From a bacterium (lineage in GTDB: Bacteria > Vulcanimicrobiota > Xenobia > Xenobiales > Xenobiaceae): a stretch of 64,000 nt of DNA. The notes below the pieces were generated by a model. The model did no database searches and was not told the origin of the DNA. It saw nothing but the letters and a program-made list of their open reading frames with translations. The stretch is from contig JALHDH010000009.1 of assembly GCA_022839105.1 (NCBI GenBank), positions 1-64,000 of the forward strand. Direction: 5' to 3'. The translations under genes were made by a program, and so were the position numbers. This document shows, in pieces, positions 1 through 7,310 of this stretch; position 1 is the stretch's first letter, and every line of letters begins with the position of its first letter.

Positions 1-51
1 AGCATGGCCACCGTGCTCGACGCCTGGAACACCAAGCGCCAGGAAGGCTGA
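1..51 (+). CDS. rplJ: 3' end of ribosomal protein L10 gene (partial)
   Basis: Only the last 16 codons are in the window; they read in frame to TGA and end NTKRQEG. The fragment lies 57 bases before rplL on the same strand, where the L10 gene sits in the usual rplJ-rplL pair. L10 anchors the L7/L12 stalk to the large subunit. The visible part is too short for a family match, so identity rests on gene order. Confidence 0.6.
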   Translation, partial: SMATVLDAWNTKRQEG

Positions 52-108
52 GGCCACCGAAGCGCCCACCTGAAGAAGAACAAGAATCCGCCTAGGAGGA
101 AATCCGAA

Positions 109-480
109 ATGTCGAAGTCCGAACTGATCGACGCCATCTGCAACCTGACCCTTCTCGAAGCCGCCGAGATCGTCAAGGAGCTCGAAGAGCGCCTGGGCGT
201 CTCCGCCGCCGCCCCCGTGGCCATGGCCGCCATGCCCGCCGCCGCCGCAGCGGCTCCCGTCGAGGAGAAGACCTCCTTTGACGTCGAGCTGACCTCCGCC
301 GGCACCAACAAGATCCCGGTCATCAAGGTCGTCCGCGAGGTCACCTCGCTGGGCCTGAAGGAAGCCAAGGACCTCGTCGAGGGCGCCCCGCAGATCCTGA
401 AGGAAGGCGTCACCAAGGAAGAGGGCGAGGCCATCAAGGCAAAGTTCACCGAGGTCGGTGCCACCATCACCATCAAGTAG
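109..480 (+). CDS. rplL: 50S ribosomal protein L7/L12
   Basis: A 123-residue protein of normal L7/L12 length. Residues 1-35 are the helical dimerisation domain (SELIDAICNLTLLEAAEIVKE). An Ala/Pro-rich hinge follows at about 36-52, then the factor-binding C-terminal domain with the conserved stretches KIPVIKVVREVT, GLKEAKDLVEGAP and GATITIK. It forms the mobile stalk that recruits translation GTPases. The start has an AGGAGG site seven bases upstream. The gene is followed by a 14-bp hairpin and a Nudix gene, not by rpoB as in many bacteria. Confidence 0.98.
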   Translation: MSKSELIDAICNLTLLEAAEIVKELEERLGVSAAAPVAMAAMPAAAAAAPVEEKTSFDVELTSAGTNKIPVIKVVREVTSLGLKEAKDLVEGAPQILKEGVTKEEGEAIKAKFTEVGATITIK

Positions 481-504
481 AATCCGCCTTCTTGGCCTTC
501 TGCA

Positions 505-536
505 ACGACAGGTCGGGCTCTTGCCCGGCCTGTCGT
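505..536 (+). terminator. Hairpin after rplL, probable terminator
   Basis: A 14-bp stem (505-518 with 523-536, one G-U pair) closes a four-base loop just after the rplL stop. There is no long U tract, so termination strength is uncertain. It could also act as an attenuator or processing site. Confidence 0.6.
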
Positions 537-664
537 GCTTGAGCCAGGAATCCGGGAGCCTCGACGTCGAAGCCAGCCAGCGCCATGCCATCCTCCCCTG
601 CCAGGAATTCTCGGACGGGGCCGGCAGCCCGAAAGCCCCTCCTTCCCGCCCTCAGAGGAATGCC

Positions 665-1108
665 ATGAGCCGAAAGGTCCGAGTGCGAGCGGCCGTGCTG
701 GTCCAACACGAGGACGCGATCCTTCTGGTCCGGCATCAGAAGGGCTCCCAGACCTATTGGCTCCTACCCGGTGGGGGGGTCGATTTCGGCGAGACCGCGC
801 CGGAAGCCGCCAGCAGGGAGGTCACCGAGGAGACCGGAGTGGAGGTGGAGATCGGAGACCTGCTCCTGGCCTCCGAGACCATCGCGCCGGACGGCTCCCG
901 CCATGTGCTCCACCTGGTCTTCCATGCCCGCTTGCGAGGCGGAGACCTGAAGGTGGGCGACGAGGAGCGTCTTGCAGAGGCCCGCTTCGTCCCGATTGCC
1001 GAACTCTCCGCCCTGGAACTCCACCCCCCCATGGCCGAAGTTCTGGAGAACCTGGCCCGCGGCCTGGATCCCGGGCGTGTCTACCTGGGTCGACTCTGGA
1101 AGGACTGA
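665..1108 (+). CDS. Nudix hydrolase
   Basis: A 147-residue single-domain Nudix protein. The full Nudix box is visible at about residues 39-61: G(x5)E(x7)REVTEETGV, the Mg2+-binding loop-helix-loop that cleaves nucleoside diphosphates linked to another group. The substrate cannot be told from sequence. The frame stays open further upstream, but ATG at 665 is preferred because the Nudix fold begins there (VRVRAAVLVQ). It sits between rplL and trxA on the same strand. Confidence 0.9.
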   Translation: MSRKVRVRAAVLVQHEDAILLVRHQKGSQTYWLLPGGGVDFGETAPEAASREVTEETGVEVEIGDLLLASETIAPDGSRHVLHLVFHARLRGGDLKVGDEERLAEARFVPIAELSALELHPPMAEVLENLARGLDPGRVYLGRLWKD

Positions 1109-1171
1109 CCGGGCAGGCGTCCCTGCCTCAAGAGAGAATCCCCCCAACCAAGAACCTGATGGAGGACTCCC

Positions 1172-1504
1172 ATGGCCATCGAGATCATCGACGACAGCAG
1201 CTTCCAGACCGAGGTGCTGGACTCGACGCGACCGGTCCTGGTCGATTTCTATGCTGACTGGTGCGGTCCGTGCAAGATGCTGGCCCCCGTCCTGGAGAAG
1301 GTGGCCGACCTTTTCGAGGGAAGGGTCCGGTTCGTCAAGCTGAACACCGACGAGAGCCCTCGGGCTGCCCAGGACTTCCAGGTCCGTGGGATCCCGACGC
1401 TCCTGCTCTTCCAGGGAGGTCAGCCCATCGACCGCAAGGTGGGCTTCGTCAACGAGGCGGAGCTGACCCGTTTCGTCGAAAAGCACATGAACCCGGAAGC
1501 CTGA
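1172..1504 (+). CDS. trxA: Thioredoxin
   Basis: A 110-residue cytoplasmic thioredoxin. The WCGPC active site is at residues 30-34, in the standard context VDFYADWCGPCK, and the cis-proline loop reads RGIPTLLLF. It reduces protein disulfides with electrons from thioredoxin reductase. There is no signal peptide. GGAG stands before the ATG. The gene follows the Nudix gene by 63 bases on the same strand, and a 62-residue protein of unknown function follows. Confidence 0.97.
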   Translation: MAIEIIDDSSFQTEVLDSTRPVLVDFYADWCGPCKMLAPVLEKVADLFEGRVRFVKLNTDESPRAAQDFQVRGIPTLLLFQGGQPIDRKVGFVNEAELTRFVEKHMNPEA

Positions 1505-1551
1505 ACCGCGCTGATGGCTCCACTGGAGCCCGACCATGAAAGGGAAACTCG

Positions 1552-1740
1552 ATGAACACCACCTTGGACCCCCTGCCCAAGGACACGATCCGGAACCTGG
1601 AACTGGACCTGAGTCGGATGATGCGGCGCTGGCAGGAGGACCCTGCCCCTGCCACCACGCCGGTGGACGAATACGTCCCGACCCGGGAAGTCTGCCAGAC
1701 CCTCGGCAAGCCCTGGGAGCGCCCCGGAAACAGGCCCTGA
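1552..1740 (+). CDS. Small protein of unknown function (62 aa)
   Basis: Not recognised. It is charged in the first half (LELDLSRMMRRWQED) and Pro-rich towards the end (PWERPGNRP), with no membrane segment and one cysteine. An AAAGGGAAA stretch precedes the ATG. It lies 47 bases after trxA and ends before a strong hairpin at 1761-1789, so it looks like the last gene of the rplL/Nudix/trxA strand. The short length keeps confidence moderate. Confidence 0.55.
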   Translation: MNTTLDPLPKDTIRNLELDLSRMMRRWQEDPAPATTPVDEYVPTREVCQTLGKPWERPGNRP

Positions 1741-1760
1741 CGGCGAGACCGAGGTCCTTC

Positions 1761-1789
1761 AACAGGCGCCCGCTGCCCGGGCGCCTGTT
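1761..1789. terminator. Bidirectional terminator hairpin
   Basis: A perfect 12-bp stem (1761-1772 with 1778-1789) with a five-base loop. It lies between the stop of the 62-residue gene and the stop of the opposing 138-residue gene, so it can serve both strands. Confidence 0.75.
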
Positions 1790-2206
1790 CTATTCCCCGG
1801 ATCGAGGAGGAGGCATCGCTCCGGGAGGGGGGATGCTGATCCGGGACTGCAGGGCAGCCTTCACCACGCCCCCCAGACGCCCGGCCTGCAGGGGCGAGGC
1901 CACCGAACGACGTTGCTGGCAGAGGAAATGGGCGGTGTGCATCGGGAAACCCTCGCCGCCCTCCTCCGGCTTGGGATCCAGCAGGTTCTGACGGCAGGCA
2001 AGCTCTGCGGCCACATAGTCCAGGTCCACACCCTCCCCGACCCCGTCGGCAGCCTCAAGCGGACCGGGGGCTTCCCGGTCTTCAGGAACCGCCAGTTCCT
2101 CGCCCAGGTAACGCCGGAAACCGGAACCATCGTCGACCGCCTTGGTCTCGAGGTCCTGGCTCCGGATCTGCTTCTGGACCAGGGAATAGGGGCGAATCTC
2201 CTGCAC
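1790..2206 (-). CDS. Conserved-looking protein of unknown function (138 aa)
   Basis: Not recognised. It is mostly polar, with an N-terminal part rich in Gln, Lys and Glu (MQEIRPYSLVQKQIRSQDLE) and an amphipathic C-terminal third (LGGVVKAALQSRISI) before a Pro-rich tail. There is no signal peptide or membrane segment. An ATG six bases upstream would touch the AGGGAGG site directly; GTG at 2206 has ideal spacing and is preferred. Third codon positions are strongly G/C, as in neighbouring genes. A good promoter (2233-2261) faces this gene. Confidence 0.65.
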   Translation of the reverse strand: MQEIRPYSLVQKQIRSQDLETKAVDDGSGFRRYLGEELAVPEDREAPGPLEAADGVGEGVDLDYVAAELACRQNLLDPKPEEGGEGFPMHTAHFLCQQRRSVASPLQAGRLGGVVKAALQSRISIPPPGAMPPPRSGE

Positions 2207-2232
2207 TTGCATCCTCCCTTTGACTTCATCCT

Positions 2233-2261
2233 ATCATAGATCGACCATCCGGAAAGGTCCA
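2233..2261 (-). promoter_or_regulatory. Sigma-70-type promoter for the 138-residue gene
   Basis: Read on the minus strand, TGGACC (-35, comp. 2256-2261) is followed by a 17-base spacer and TATGAT (-10, comp. 2233-2238), about 27 bases before the GTG start. Confidence 0.55.
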
Positions 2262-2401
2262 GGCTCCCTCAGGCCTGCGCGAGGCCAGACCGCCCGGCCG
2301 ATGCGGAGGAAGCCGGGGCTGGTTCGGAAGGACCTGAAGGACCCGAAAGGGTCAGCCTGGGAGAAGGTCCTCCAACAGCCGCGCAAGAATCCTCATCTGA
2401 C

Positions 2402-4036
2402 TTGACCACCGGCTTCTTTCGGCTCCAGGGGCCTTCCGATGAACGGAATTCCTGGAGGACGCGCCTGTCTTCCCCTGCAGGAAACCTGCCGGTTCTCATT
2501 TCTGCCCTCTGGGGCGCCTCGCTCTTCCTCTTCATCTACGGCCCGTACCTTCTCAACCCGTGCTATACGGACTGGATCCTGTGCGCCGGCCAGCAGATCG
2601 ACCCGGACAATGCCTGGCACCACCTGGGCTGGGTCTTCTATCGCCAGAGCCGATGGCTCATCCCTCCGGGCATGGCCGAGACGCTCATGCACCCCTTCCC
2701 GACCTCGATCCTCATCACCGACAGCATCCCCCTGCTGGCCATGGGGTTCAAGGCCCTCTCACCCGTCCTTCCCGACGACTTCCAATACTTTGGCCTCTGG
2801 GGATTCGGCTGTTTCATCCTGCACGGAACCCTGGGAGCGCTCCTGCTCAAGAAGTATTGGAGGGATCCGGTCTTGATCGTGGCGGGCAGCACCTTCTTCA
2901 TACTCAACTGGGTGGCCCTCTTCCGACTCTACCGGATCACCGCGGTCAGCGCGCAGTGGACCAGCCTGCTGGCGCTCGTCCTGCTGGTCTATTACGAAGA
3001 GGTCTTCCACGATTGGAGGAAGGCCGCCCTGGCCTGGGGGGGGCTCGGAGTCCTGTGCGCCGGCACGCACGTCTACTTTCTCCCGATGGTCGGCGCCCTG
3101 CTCCTGGCCTTCATGACGACCCACTTCGTGAAGGCCTTCAGTTCCTGGCGTCCGCTTGCGCTGGCGCGCCACCTCCTGACCACCCTGGCGCCGCTGATGT
3201 ACTTCGCTGGCTGTGCACTCACGACCCTCGCGCTTGCGGGCGGATTCACGGGCCATCAACCCGCCCCCGCGCTGAACATGCCCCACCACTCGTTGAACCT
3301 GAACGCCTTCTTCAACTCCTACGGACGAGGGGTCGTGATCGGGGCCCTGCCATCCCATGACGGCGAAGAGATGCCCGAAGCCTATGCCTATCTGGGCGCC
3401 GGCACCCTCGTCCTGTTGCTGAGCAGCCTGGTCGCGATCGGCCTCAACACCCGCGGGTCCAGCATCCGGAGGGCCTGCTCCAGGTCCGGGGCTCTGCGCT
3501 TCCTGAAATCGAACATCAAGGTCCTCTCGCTTGGCCTGGCCGCCCTGCTCCTGCTCTTCCTGGCTTCCCTGCCGGCCATCCATCTCGGGAAGGTCCAGGT
3601 CTTCCCGACCGTATCCGACCAGTTCCTGGGGCCATTCTACGGAGCCTTTCGCGCCAAGGGCCGGCTGGCGTGGCCGGTCCTCCATATGCTCGTGCTGTTC
3701 TCGCTGTGTGCGGACCGCCGGATTCTGGCCCCTCGCGTCAAGACTCTCCTGGTCTTCCTCTGCCTGGGGCTCCAGTTTCTCGACCTGAGTCGGGAAATCC
3801 AGAACAAACAGTCCTGGTTCAAGCCGCTCCACGTCTACGAAAGCCCCCTGAAGAGCGCTGTCTGGCAGGAGATCGCCGCGAAAAAGGATGTCCGGCACAT
3901 CGTCTTCATGCCCGGCCTCGTCGACCAGAGCAAGTACCGCTTGAAGTTCTTCTTCGCCCTGGCGGACTTCGCCTCGAGAAACCACATGACCCTGAATGAC
4001 TTCATCTTCGCCCGCCCCCCCCCTGCACCGGCCTGA
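2402..4036 (+). CDS. DUF6311-like multi-spanning membrane protein, frameshifted near its 3' end
   Basis: A 544-residue membrane protein with about 10-12 hydrophobic segments. The N-terminal region (YTDWILCAGQQIDPDNAWHH, then LGWVFYRQSRW and SILITDSIPLLA) matches what I recall of the DUF6311 family, membrane proteins thought to be GT-C-like glycosyltransferases. The D-x-D/N-x-x-x-H stretch after the first membrane segment is typical of lipid-sugar-using GT-C enzymes. The start is a TTG without a clear ribosome binding site. The frame ends in a Pro run encoded by nine C, and the expected family C-terminus continues in the next frame (4024-4331). So the gene is broken, phase-variable or mis-sequenced. 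Confidence 0.8.
   Translation: MTTGFFRLQGPSDERNSWRTRLSSPAGNLPVLISALWGASLFLFIYGPYLLNPCYTDWILCAGQQIDPDNAWHHLGWVFYRQSRWLIPPGMAETLMHPFPTSILITDSIPLLAMGFKALSPVLPDDFQYFGLWGFGCFILHGTLGALLLKKYWRDPVLIVAGSTFFILNWVALFRLYRITAVSAQWTSLLALVLLVYYEEVFHDWRKAALAWGGLGVLCAGTHVYFLPMVGALLLAFMTTHFVKAFSSWRPLALARHLLTTLAPLMYFAGCALTTLALAGGFTGHQPAPALNMPHHSLNLNAFFNSYGRGVVIGALPSHDGEEMPEAYAYLGAGTLVLLLSSLVAIGLNTRGSSIRRACSRSGALRFLKSNIKVLSLGLAALLLLFLASLPAIHLGKVQVFPTVSDQFLGPFYGAFRAKGRLAWPVLHMLVLFSLCADRRILAPRVKTLLVFLCLGLQFLDLSREIQNKQSWFKPLHVYESPLKSAVWQEIAAKKDVRHIVFMPGLVDQSKYRLKFFFALADFASRNHMTLNDFIFARPPPAPA
4015..4023 (+). repeat. C9 homopolymer at the frameshift site
   Basis: Nine consecutive C inside the membrane-protein gene. 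With eight C the upstream frame would run on to the stop at 4329-4331, adding about 100 residues that resemble the family C-terminus. Such tracts are prone to slippage and also to sequencing error. Confidence 0.85.
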
Positions 4037-4331
4037 AGCCGACCGGTTCCGACAGGAGCTCCTCGCGCGGCCGACTCCGGACACCCTTTTCGTCCTGGAC
4101 CAGACCCAGGCCCAGGAACGACTCCGCCATCCCGCGGTGACCTGGCATCCGGTAGACGGACTCTACCTGGGAACCGTCGAGGGCTCGTTTCTGGAGTCTT
4201 CCGTTTCCGGCCCCTCGACCAGCCCGGCGAAGGGAGCCGAAGAACGCATCGCCATCCCGCGACCCGCGCGACCGAGGATGGAGCCCGCCTCCCCAGGCCG
4301 GCCCACCTCCGGACCAGAGGGCTCGTCCTGA
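4024..4331 (+). pseudogene. Out-of-frame C-terminal part of the DUF6311-like gene
   Basis: About 102 codons in the frame reached by removing one C. The first half (RPEADRFRQELLARP, DTLFVLDQTQAQERL, TWHPVDGLYLG) fits the soluble tail of the upstream membrane protein. The last 45 residues are low-complexity Pro/Ser. It has no convincing start or ribosome binding site of its own, so it is best read as the separated end of the preceding gene. Confidence 0.65.
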
Positions 4332-4370
4332 ATCTCCTTCAAGCACATGTGCCGATTCCCCGGAATTCTC

Positions 4371-4400
4371 TTGCCTGGAACAGCGGGCCCGTGCTATGAT
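4371..4400 (+). promoter_or_regulatory. Sigma-70 promoter of the 6S-like RNA
   Basis: TTGCCT (-35), an 18-base spacer and TATGAT (-10), with a predicted start near 4407, just before the closing stem of the RNA below. Confidence 0.7.
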
Positions 4401-4406
4401 CCTGAC

Positions 4407-4600
4407 GAGAGTCACCCTGCGGTGCTCGCGTCAGTCGGGGCACGTTACTGAGCCAACAATCGTACATCGGGAGCATGACTCCGCACCGAAGAGTCGAGTT
4501 ACGCGCCTGGCGCGCGGAGTCCTCAGAGGGGCGGGTGAGAGGTCGCACCCACCTGCGCAAGCAGGTTCAAGTACGTTCCCGCTCGCGGCATCGCGGGGAG
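4407..4600 (+). ncRNA. ssrS: Probable 6S RNA
   Basis: A non-coding unit of about 190 bases with its own promoter and terminator. The ends pair strongly: 4415-4430 with 4584-4598 gives about 15 base pairs with one bulged base. Next to the 5' arm is GTCAGTCGGGG...CTGAGCC, which resembles the start of the central bubble of Escherichia coli 6S RNA, and the 3' arm GCGGCATCGCGGGG resembles its GCGGCAUCUCGG end. 6S RNA mimics an open promoter and binds sigma-70 RNA polymerase in stationary phase. Identification rests on structure and short motifs; no covariance search was possible. Confidence 0.7.
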
Positions 4601-4612
4601 GCTTCTCGCCAC

Positions 4613-4640
4613 GAAGGCGCCCGCTTTTACGGGCGCCTTC
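4613..4640 (+). terminator. Intrinsic terminator of the 6S-like RNA
   Basis: A perfect 11-bp stem (4613-4623 with 4630-4640), loop CTTTTA, followed by a pyrimidine-rich tail. Confidence 0.8.
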
Positions 4641-4748
4641 TCCCCCTTGGAGCCTGATCGCTGGATCGGCTCATGCCTGCCTGGATGCCAAGCGAAGGGT
4701 TCTCGGCGTCCCCGGTCAGGACGCCGAGAAGAGGAATCTCCTCCACCC

Positions 4749-6314
4749 ATGCCCGTGCGGTCCTTGAGTCCCGAGCGACCGGTCCCGGGAAGCGACCCGG
4801 TCGCCGGGATGGTGCCCGCCGGCTCCCCGGTCCCAGGCCCGGTCCTTCTGCGAGAAGCGGTGACCAAAGGGCGCGCGCACCCCGCCGAGGGCTCGACCGT
4901 GGTGCGCAAGACGACCGCGGGCCTGACGGCCACGGTCGTGCAGTTGTGCGCAGCCCTGCTGACCGCTTTCGTGTTGGCCCGAAGCCTGGGCCCGGAACTC
5001 CTGGGCCAGTACTACCTGCTCTATACCCTGACCCTGACCAGCGCGCTCTTCGGCAGCCTGGGGGTGGAGGCCGCCAACTCGGTCTTCGTGGGCCGGGGCG
5101 AAGAGCACCCCGGGCGGGTCCACACCGCGTCCCTGCTGCTCACCGTGCTGCTGGGGGGGGGCGCCGTCCTGCTGGCTGGAGCGGCCTACCCCATCCCCTG
5201 GCTGGGCCTGACGGGAAGGGTGGATCCGATCAACTACGTGCTGGCCCTCTCCACCGTCCCCTTCATCCTGTATCAGAACCTGGTCTGGTCCATCCTGATC
5301 GGGACGGGTCACCTGGTCCTGATGAGCCGCACCAAGATCCTGGTCGCGCTCCTGCGCCTGGCCGGAGACATGACGGTGATCGGGCTCTTGTGGCTGGGCG
5401 CGAGCCAGGGGCTGGTGGCCTCGGGATTCGGGGTCCGAGGCCTGCTGGTCTCGTTTCTGCTCTGCTCGGCCCTGGGCGCAGGAGCCCTGCTCTGGTTCAC
5501 CTGGCCGGTTGCCCGTCCCCAGCCGCTGCGCACCCGGGGACTCATGGGGCGGCTGACCGGCTTCGGCCTGCGCAGCCACCTGGGCACCATCGCCGGGCAA
5601 CTGCACTCGCGCGCCGACACCTTCATCCTGAACGCCTTCCACGGAACCGCGGCCGTGGGGCTCTACTCGGTGGCGGTGCAGGCCGCAGAATTGCCGATCC
5701 TCTTCTTCAGTGCCATCCAGAACGCGGTCTTCGCACGGGTCAGCGGGGGCGACCGGGCCGAAGCCACGAGACTGGTCTCCTTCCTGGTCCGCCTGGGCTG
5801 TGCCGCCTGGCTGATCCTGGTCGGCCTGGGCCTGACGGTCATCCCCCGGCTGATCACCTGGATGCTGGGCCCGGCCTACCAGACCAGCGGGGAGGCCTTC
5901 ATGGTGCTGATCGGGGGCACCGCTGCAGTCGGAATCTCCCGACTGTGCAACCCCTACTTCCTGGGACAGCTCAAGCGCCCCGGACTGCTCTCCGGGCTGG
6001 CCTGGCTGAACGTGGCTCTGAACCTGCTGGCCTGCGCGGTGCTGGTCCCTGGCCTCTCGGTCCTGGGAGCGGCCACGGCCTCGCTGGTCTCCTACCTTGC
6101 CGGGCTGGCCCTCCTGCTCTTCTTCTACTGCCGGCTCAGCCGCGAGTGCTTCTTCGAGGTCCTGAGGCCCCGGCGGGAGGATCTCCGGATCCTGGTGAAC
6201 GCCCTGCGCAGCCTCACGCGAGAGGCCCCGGCCCCTCAGGGCGGCTCCGGACAGGTTCCCCCGGAGGCCGATCCTGGCACCGACCATTCCGGCAATTCGA
6301 AATCACGCAGATAG
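4749..6314 (+). CDS. Wzx-type polysaccharide/lipid-sugar flippase
   Basis: A 521-residue membrane protein with about 12-14 hydrophobic segments. It begins VVRKTTAGLTATVVQLCAAL and FVLARSLGPELLGQYYLLY, the standard opening of the oligosaccharide flippase (Wzx/MviN-like) superfamily. A second repeat opening, GRLTGFGLRSHLGTIAGQLH, falls near the middle. Such proteins move undecaprenyl-linked sugars across the inner membrane. The ATG at 4749 is chosen because the Pro-rich N-tail is short from there; an earlier start in the 6S terminator region is unlikely. Its 3' end overlaps the opposing galT by 79 bases. Confidence 0.85.
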   Translation: MPVRSLSPERPVPGSDPVAGMVPAGSPVPGPVLLREAVTKGRAHPAEGSTVVRKTTAGLTATVVQLCAALLTAFVLARSLGPELLGQYYLLYTLTLTSALFGSLGVEAANSVFVGRGEEHPGRVHTASLLLTVLLGGGAVLLAGAAYPIPWLGLTGRVDPINYVLALSTVPFILYQNLVWSILIGTGHLVLMSRTKILVALLRLAGDMTVIGLLWLGASQGLVASGFGVRGLLVSFLLCSALGAGALLWFTWPVARPQPLRTRGLMGRLTGFGLRSHLGTIAGQLHSRADTFILNAFHGTAAVGLYSVAVQAAELPILFFSAIQNAVFARVSGGDRAEATRLVSFLVRLGCAAWLILVGLGLTVIPRLITWMLGPAYQTSGEAFMVLIGGTAAVGISRLCNPYFLGQLKRPGLLSGLAWLNVALNLLACAVLVPGLSVLGAATASLVSYLAGLALLLFFYCRLSRECFFEVLRPRREDLRILVNALRSLTREAPAPQGGSGQVPPEADPGTDHSGNSKSRR

Positions 6315-7300
6315 CGGGCATCATCCTCTGGGAGATGCGTGTTGATGTACATCCCGGTGCCGACTTCGAAGCCTGCGGGCGTGGTGACCCGGGGGATCAG
6401 GGCGGCGTACCAGTGTGCGAAGGGCACCGTGCCATAATCCCGGCTGGCGGTCCGGAAGATCAGGTTGTAGTCCGGGTCGCCCAGGCCGTGATAGAAACGG
6501 GCCAAGGTCTCGCGCAGGACGGCCGCGAAGTCCTCCTGTTCTTCAGGCCTCAAGTCCGACGGACAGCCGCTGTGCCGATGCGGGACGATCCACATCAGGT
6601 AGGGTGAGGCCGCCGCGAAGGGCACAAAGGCGCTGCAGGTCTGACCCTCGACCACCAGGCGCCGGCCGTCCAGCTTCTCCCTCCACAACATGTGGCAGTG
6701 GACGCACTCGCCATAATCGTTGTGGTAGCGCATGGCCTCCTCCATGCGGTTTCGAACCGTCCGAGGGGTGACGGGAAGCGAGACCACCTGGGAGTGGGGA
6801 TGGGCCAGGGAGGTCCCGCCTCGGGCCCCGTGATTCTTGAAGAGGATCACGTGCTCGGCCTCGGGCCCCATGCGAAGCTCCCGATAGCGCTCGGCCCAGG
6901 CCTGGACCACCAGGTTCACCTCTTCCGGGTTCTGCAGGGCCAGCGTGGTCCCGTGGCAGGGAGACTCGATGATCACCTCGTGACGCCCGACTCCCTGCAT
7001 CCGCCGCTCGAAGCGGCCGCCATCGCGTTGGGGAGGAGGGCCGGGAAGCAGGGCCGGGTAGCGATTCGGACAGGAGCGAACCTGCCAGGACCCGTCCGGG
7101 TTGCTGTAGCGCAGGGTCTCACCGGGGGTGTTCTCCTCCTGCCCCGGGCAGAAGGGACAATTCCCATCGTAATGGGGATGTTCGTGGGTCCAGCCGCTGC
7201 GGGCCAGGGATTCCTTGCGCATGTCCTCGGGGCGCCGTGCCCTCTCCGGAGCAAAGATCACCCATTCCTTGGTGGCGGCATCCTGACGCAGATGGGGCAT
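6236..7300 (-). CDS. galT: Galactose-1-phosphate uridylyltransferase family
   Basis: A 354-residue member of the GalT (HIT superfamily) group. The zinc pair CPFC is at residues 48-51. The catalytic histidine motif HPHSQ is at 167-171, preceded by the phosphate-contact stretch FKNHGARGGTSLA. It transfers UMP between UDP-glucose and galactose-1-phosphate in the Leloir pathway, though relatives that use ADP-glucose or other sugars look alike. AAGGAG lies five bases before the ATG. It follows the DUF6986 gene by 10 bases and is surely co-transcribed with it. No other gal gene is visible. Confidence 0.88.
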   Translation of the reverse strand: MPHLRQDAATKEWVIFAPERARRPEDMRKESLARSGWTHEHPHYDGNCPFCPGQEENTPGETLRYSNPDGSWQVRSCPNRYPALLPGPPPQRDGGRFERRMQGVGRHEVIIESPCHGTTLALQNPEEVNLVVQAWAERYRELRMGPEAEHVILFKNHGARGGTSLAHPHSQVVSLPVTPRTVRNRMEEAMRYHNDYGECVHCHMLWREKLDGRRLVVEGQTCSAFVPFAAASPYLMWIVPHRHSGCPSDLRPEEQEDFAAVLRETLARFYHGLGDPDYNLIFRTASRDYGTVPFAHWYAALIPRVTTPAGFEVGTGMYINTHLPEDDARYLRDFELPEWSVPGSASGGTCPEPP

Positions 7301-7310
7301 CGTGTCTCCT

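Noticed and set aside
1913..2239. A 108-codon plus-strand frame opposite the 138-residue gene
   Set aside because: No ribosome binding site or promoter; the minus strand has AGGGAGG, a well-spaced GTG and a matching promoter.
4407..4600. tmRNA or SRP RNA as alternatives for the non-coding RNA
   Set aside because: No tRNA-like ends or tag reading frame, and no SRP GGAA/AGCA core; the closed stem with a central open region fits 6S RNA better.
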